Part shown: piece by piece, positions 61,537-64,000 of the stretch | How positions within the stretch are numbered: the stretch's first letter is position 1 | Layout: each line of letters opens with the position of its first letter | NCBI GenBank assembly: GCA_030442035.1 | Contig: JAUJEA010000002.1 | Span: 186,001-250,000 of the forward strand | DNA length: 64,000 nt | Origin: Splendidivirga corallicola | Lineage (GTDB): Bacteria > Bacteroidota > Bacteroidia > Cytophagales > Cyclobacteriaceae | Direction of reading: 5' to 3' | Notes under the pieces: model-generated | The model's database searches: none | What the model was told of the DNA's origin: nothing | What the model saw: only the letters and a program-made list of their open reading frames with translations | Position numbers and translations under genes: made by a program

Positions 61537-61968
61537 ATGCAGGTAATTGAAGAAATTGAAATCAATAAAAATTGTCATGAGGTTGCCCATTATGCCATGG
61601 AACCTAACAATGATCCTATCTGGATAAGTGGCATTAGCAAGGTAGAATTACTCACCGAACGCCCGATTGGGATAGGGACTCAGGTGCAACGAATTGCCCA
61701 TTTCCTGGGGAAGCAAATTGATTATATTCTGGAGGTCATTGAATTCAGGGAAAACGAGCTGATGGTGATGAAGTCCATTAAAAGTCCATTTCCCATGAAA
61801 GTCACCTATCAGTTTAATAACCTGGGAGATAAAACACAGGCACAGATAACCATAGAAGGCGATTCCAAAGGGTTTTACAAAATTGCCAATTTCTTAATGA
61901 AGCCTAAAGTCAGCTCCAGTTTGAAAAATGATCTTAAAAATCTAAAGGAGATCATGGAATCTAATTAA
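61537..61968 (+). CDS. SRPBCC-family (START-like) protein
   Basis: A protein of 143 residues with the helix-grip layout: an N-terminal strand (VIEEIEINKNCHEVAHYAME), W-I-S-G-I, then strands (VQRIAHFLGKQIDYILEVIE, MKVTYQFNNLGDKTQAQITI) and a long C-terminal helix. The family binds hydrophobic ligands or modifies them; no catalytic residues are evident. It stands alone, with no signal peptide. Confidence 0.85.
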   Translation: MQVIEEIEINKNCHEVAHYAMEPNNDPIWISGISKVELLTERPIGIGTQVQRIAHFLGKQIDYILEVIEFRENELMVMKSIKSPFPMKVTYQFNNLGDKTQAQITIEGDSKGFYKIANFLMKPKVSSSLKNDLKNLKEIMESN

Positions 61969-62032
61969 TTCCATGGTAAGATCCTGCGGTAATTCTCCTT
62001 TTGTAACAGCTTTGGTATCACGACTGGTTTCA

Positions 62033-62064
62033 TAAGAAAGAAGCACTTCATGATGAAGTGCTTC
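62033..62064 (-). terminator. Terminator between SRPBCC gene and TonB receptor (convergent)
   Basis: GAAGCACTTCA (62040-62050) and TGAAGTGCTTC (62054-62064) form a perfect 11 bp stem with a 3-base loop. On the minus strand it is followed by TTTCTT, so it mainly serves the receptor gene; it can act for both convergent genes. Confidence 0.72.
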
Positions 62065-62103
62065 AAAACTATGAAAAGTGGCTTATGATTGTCTAAAAAT
62101 GTT

Positions 62104-64000
62104 CTAAAATTCTCCTCCGTCTCCTTCAAAATCTCCCCTGTTCCGGTTGGATTCCCTTTTCTTTTTCTGATTCAAGCGATAGCTGAATGATAGAGTGATC
62201 TGTCTTGACCTCCATTGAAATTCACTTTCAGAATAAAAATTCTCACCAAAAGTCTCAGAAATCCTTTTCCTGGAATTAAAAAGATCCCTTACATTTAATT
62301 GAACCGTAGCTTTATTTTTAAGGATATCACGACTCAATCCCAAGTCGGCGTAATAGGTACCTTTACTTCTTCCTTGTGGTGTTTCCTGAGGTGCTCTGTA
62401 ATTGAATCTTAGTTGAAAATCCACCTTTTTTGCGAAAGTCATTCTTGAGCTGATCCTGCTTGTCCAGCTATACGTATCACTCTGTAAGGTGCTGCCCAGG
62501 TTTCCACCGTCGGTAATAGCTCTGAAAAAATTTGCACTTCCATTCACTTTCCACCAATCCAGTAGGTCTTTGGAAAATACAAACTCAAAGCCATATGAAT
62601 CGCGATTTGAAAGATTTTCAGGACGCCTTACACTAATACCCTCATCATCCACGGTGCTGATCCTTTGAATTACACCATTGGTCCTTTGATAATAGACACT
62701 TGAACTTAATGATGATTTATCCCAATATCTTATATAGCTAACTTCAAAAGAATTTGTGAATTCCGGGTCAAGGTTAGGGTTTCCACCAAATTGATTCCTG
62801 GAATCACTGAATGTAAAAAAAGGATTGAGATCCCAAAATCTTGGTCTTCTTAACCGTCGACTATAGCTCCATTGGATGGAATTGCTTTTATTGAATGTAT
62901 AAGTAAAGTGAGTGCTCGGGAAAAGATTGGAATAAATTCGATCATTTACCTCATTTGTCTCTTCCAATTCCGTTACAACATCAGATATTTCAACTCTTAG
63001 GCCTACCTGATAGGAAAACTTGTTTATCTCATTTCCAACCAATGCATATGCCGCATGTATATCTTCGTTATAAATGAAATGATTAGTTAAGGAAGGAATA
63101 TTGATCCAGCCATCAATATCTGAGAACTCTTCAACCACATAATCATTGCTAATTCTTCTAAAACTACCTCTGTAGCCGGCCTCGAACTTACCTTTTTTAC
63201 CAAACGGATGGATATAGTCTGTTTTAAGCAATAAAGTTTCCTCACCCTCTTTATTCCCGGATCTCTGTCTCAAAGGATCTTCCTCAACTGGTAAGTTATT
63301 TTGACCAAAGGTGGTTTCAACGAAATCCGCATTTTCTTCTTCAGTACTTTTTTGGAATTGTAAATCCGCCGTCAAAACCTGTCCTTCACGGGCAAATTTC
63401 TTATTATAATTTAGGGAATATTCAAGGTTAGGCTCATCCTCCTCTTCCTGCTCTTCTCGTATCACCGTTTGAACCAGGTTTCTGTTGGAATCGAAATCGC
63501 GGTAGCGAATTCTTGAGTCATTATCCTCCTTCGAGATCCTGTACATAAAGGAACCTGTCAATGAACTGTATTTATCAAGATACAGATCCATCCCCAACCT
63601 GATATTATTACCAAATCCTCCTCTGGTGTGTTCCCGGTCACGATCAGTTGAATAAGTAGAATCTGTTAGAAAAAACTCCTGAAAGGAAGTTCCGGATCCC
63701 GGATTTTCTCTGCGGCTGAAACCATAGTTCATGAAGAGATTCATTTTTTCTCTGCGATAGTTAAAATTGAGCGCGGCTCCGTAGCTATTTGGATAACCAA
63801 CATTCAAATCCAACGCTCCATTCACTCCCTCACGGTTTTCCTTCTTTAAGACTATATTAATAATTCCGGACATGCCTTCAGCCTCATATCGTACAGACGG
63901 ATTCGTAATTACTTCCACTTTATCAATGAGATTTCCCTGTAACTGGCGCAAGGCATCAGTGCTGCTTAAACCTACCAAACCTGAGGGTTTGCCATCGACT
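62104..64000 (-). CDS. TonB-dependent/outer-membrane beta-barrel receptor, partial (N-terminal part off the right edge)
   Basis: The frame is open to the right edge (VDGKPSGLVGLSSTDALRQL onward, at the plug domain), giving about 630 C-terminal residues. The plug segment VEVITNPSVRYEAEGMSGII, then INIVLKK and many alternating beta-strands (YGAALNFNYRREKMNLFMNY), mark the outer membrane beta-barrel family. The C-terminus has the barrel-closing QITLSFSYRLNQ, followed by a charged 24-residue tail (KKKRESNRNRGDFEGDGGEF). It probably imports or handles a large substrate in the outer membrane; no SusD neighbour is visible. A TTG near 63978 is not the true start. Confidence 0.85.
   Translation of the reverse strand, partial: VDGKPSGLVGLSSTDALRQLQGNLIDKVEVITNPSVRYEAEGMSGIINIVLKKENREGVNGALDLNVGYPNSYGAALNFNYRREKMNLFMNYGFSRRENPGSGTSFQEFFLTDSTYSTDRDREHTRGGFGNNIRLGMDLYLDKYSSLTGSFMYRISKEDNDSRIRYRDFDSNRNLVQTVIREEQEEEDEPNLEYSLNYNKKFAREGQVLTADLQFQKSTEEENADFVETTFGQNNLPVEEDPLRQRSGNKEGEETLLLKTDYIHPFGKKGKFEAGYRGSFRRISNDYVVEEFSDIDGWINIPSLTNHFIYNEDIHAAYALVGNEINKFSYQVGLRVEISDVVTELEETNEVNDRIYSNLFPSTHFTYTFNKSNSIQWSYSRRLRRPRFWDLNPFFTFSDSRNQFGGNPNLDPEFTNSFEVSYIRYWDKSSLSSSVYYQRTNGVIQRISTVDDEGISVRRPENLSNRDSYGFEFVFSKDLLDWWKVNGSANFFRAITDGGNLGSTLQSDTYSWTSRISSRMTFAKKVDFQLRFNYRAPQETPQGRSKGTYYADLGLSRDILKNKATVQLNVRDLFNSRKRISETFGENFYSESEFQWRSRQITLSFSYRLNQKKKRESNRNRGDFEGDGGEF

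Overview
The window looks like chromosomal DNA of a Bacteroidota bacterium, probably a free-living Cytophagales-type organism. Several things support this. The DNA is AT-rich. Promoters carry the Bacteroidota -7 element TAnnTTTG and genes mostly lack Shine-Dalgarno sequences. Lipoprotein signals are common. Characteristic families include LytTR two-component pairs, ABC permease-M1 peptidase fusions, DUF2911 lipoproteins, outer-membrane beta-barrel TonB receptors, and large FtsX permeases with an N-terminal prefix domain. The species is not identifiable from the sequence alone.

Region 1-21.1 kb, all on the minus strand, is an array of seven complete and one partial FtsX/MacB-type permeases of about 870 residues. 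They form three operons, each opened by a small PadR repressor gene. No ABC ATPase or membrane-fusion partner lies among them, so they are orphan permeases. Each padR has its own repeated operator wrapped round a TATATTTG-like -7 element, and the three operator sequences differ. One permease (12771-15374) is a mosaic: it has the prefix domain of its own operon on a permease body of the neighbouring operon's type. The ends of three neighbouring genes are almost identical while their middles have diverged, which suggests gene conversion.

Region 21.2-25.8 kb is a small accessory patch: three small genes of unknown function, a tripartite hipBST toxin-antitoxin operon and a small membrane protein gene. 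Two copies of a ~150 bp repeat each lie just downstream of a gene, and a ~125 bp duplication carries the 3' end of the next serine hydrolase gene. The layout resembles gene cassettes.

Region 25.7-40.4 kb holds extracellular and envelope functions. These are a serine hydrolase lipoprotein, a sulfatase lipoprotein, an endonuclease/exonuclease/phosphatase-family protein, a GH123-like glycosidase, a LytS/LytT-type sensor pair divergent from an ABC ATPase plus permease-peptidase fusion, and two lipoproteins.

Region 40.5-49.6 kb is one long minus-strand gene run. It mixes a partner-switching module (STAS antagonist, HATPase kinase, receiver-PP2C phosphatase), an HPt protein and an NtrC-like regulator with no DNA-binding domain. 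Interleaved are carbohydrate genes (GH31 alpha-glucosidase, mannose-1-phosphate guanylyltransferase) and a pyrophosphatase.

Region 50-64 kb holds a small basic protein, two fatty-acid-hydroxylase-family enzymes, a sulfite-oxidase-like molybdoenzyme with a cytochrome c, a cydAB quinol oxidase, a RES/Xre toxin-antitoxin pair with a palindromic operator, a YceI protein, two acyl-CoA dehydrogenases, an SRPBCC protein and a TonB-linked outer-membrane receptor cut by the right edge. No rRNA, tRNA, CRISPR array, transposase or phage gene was seen.
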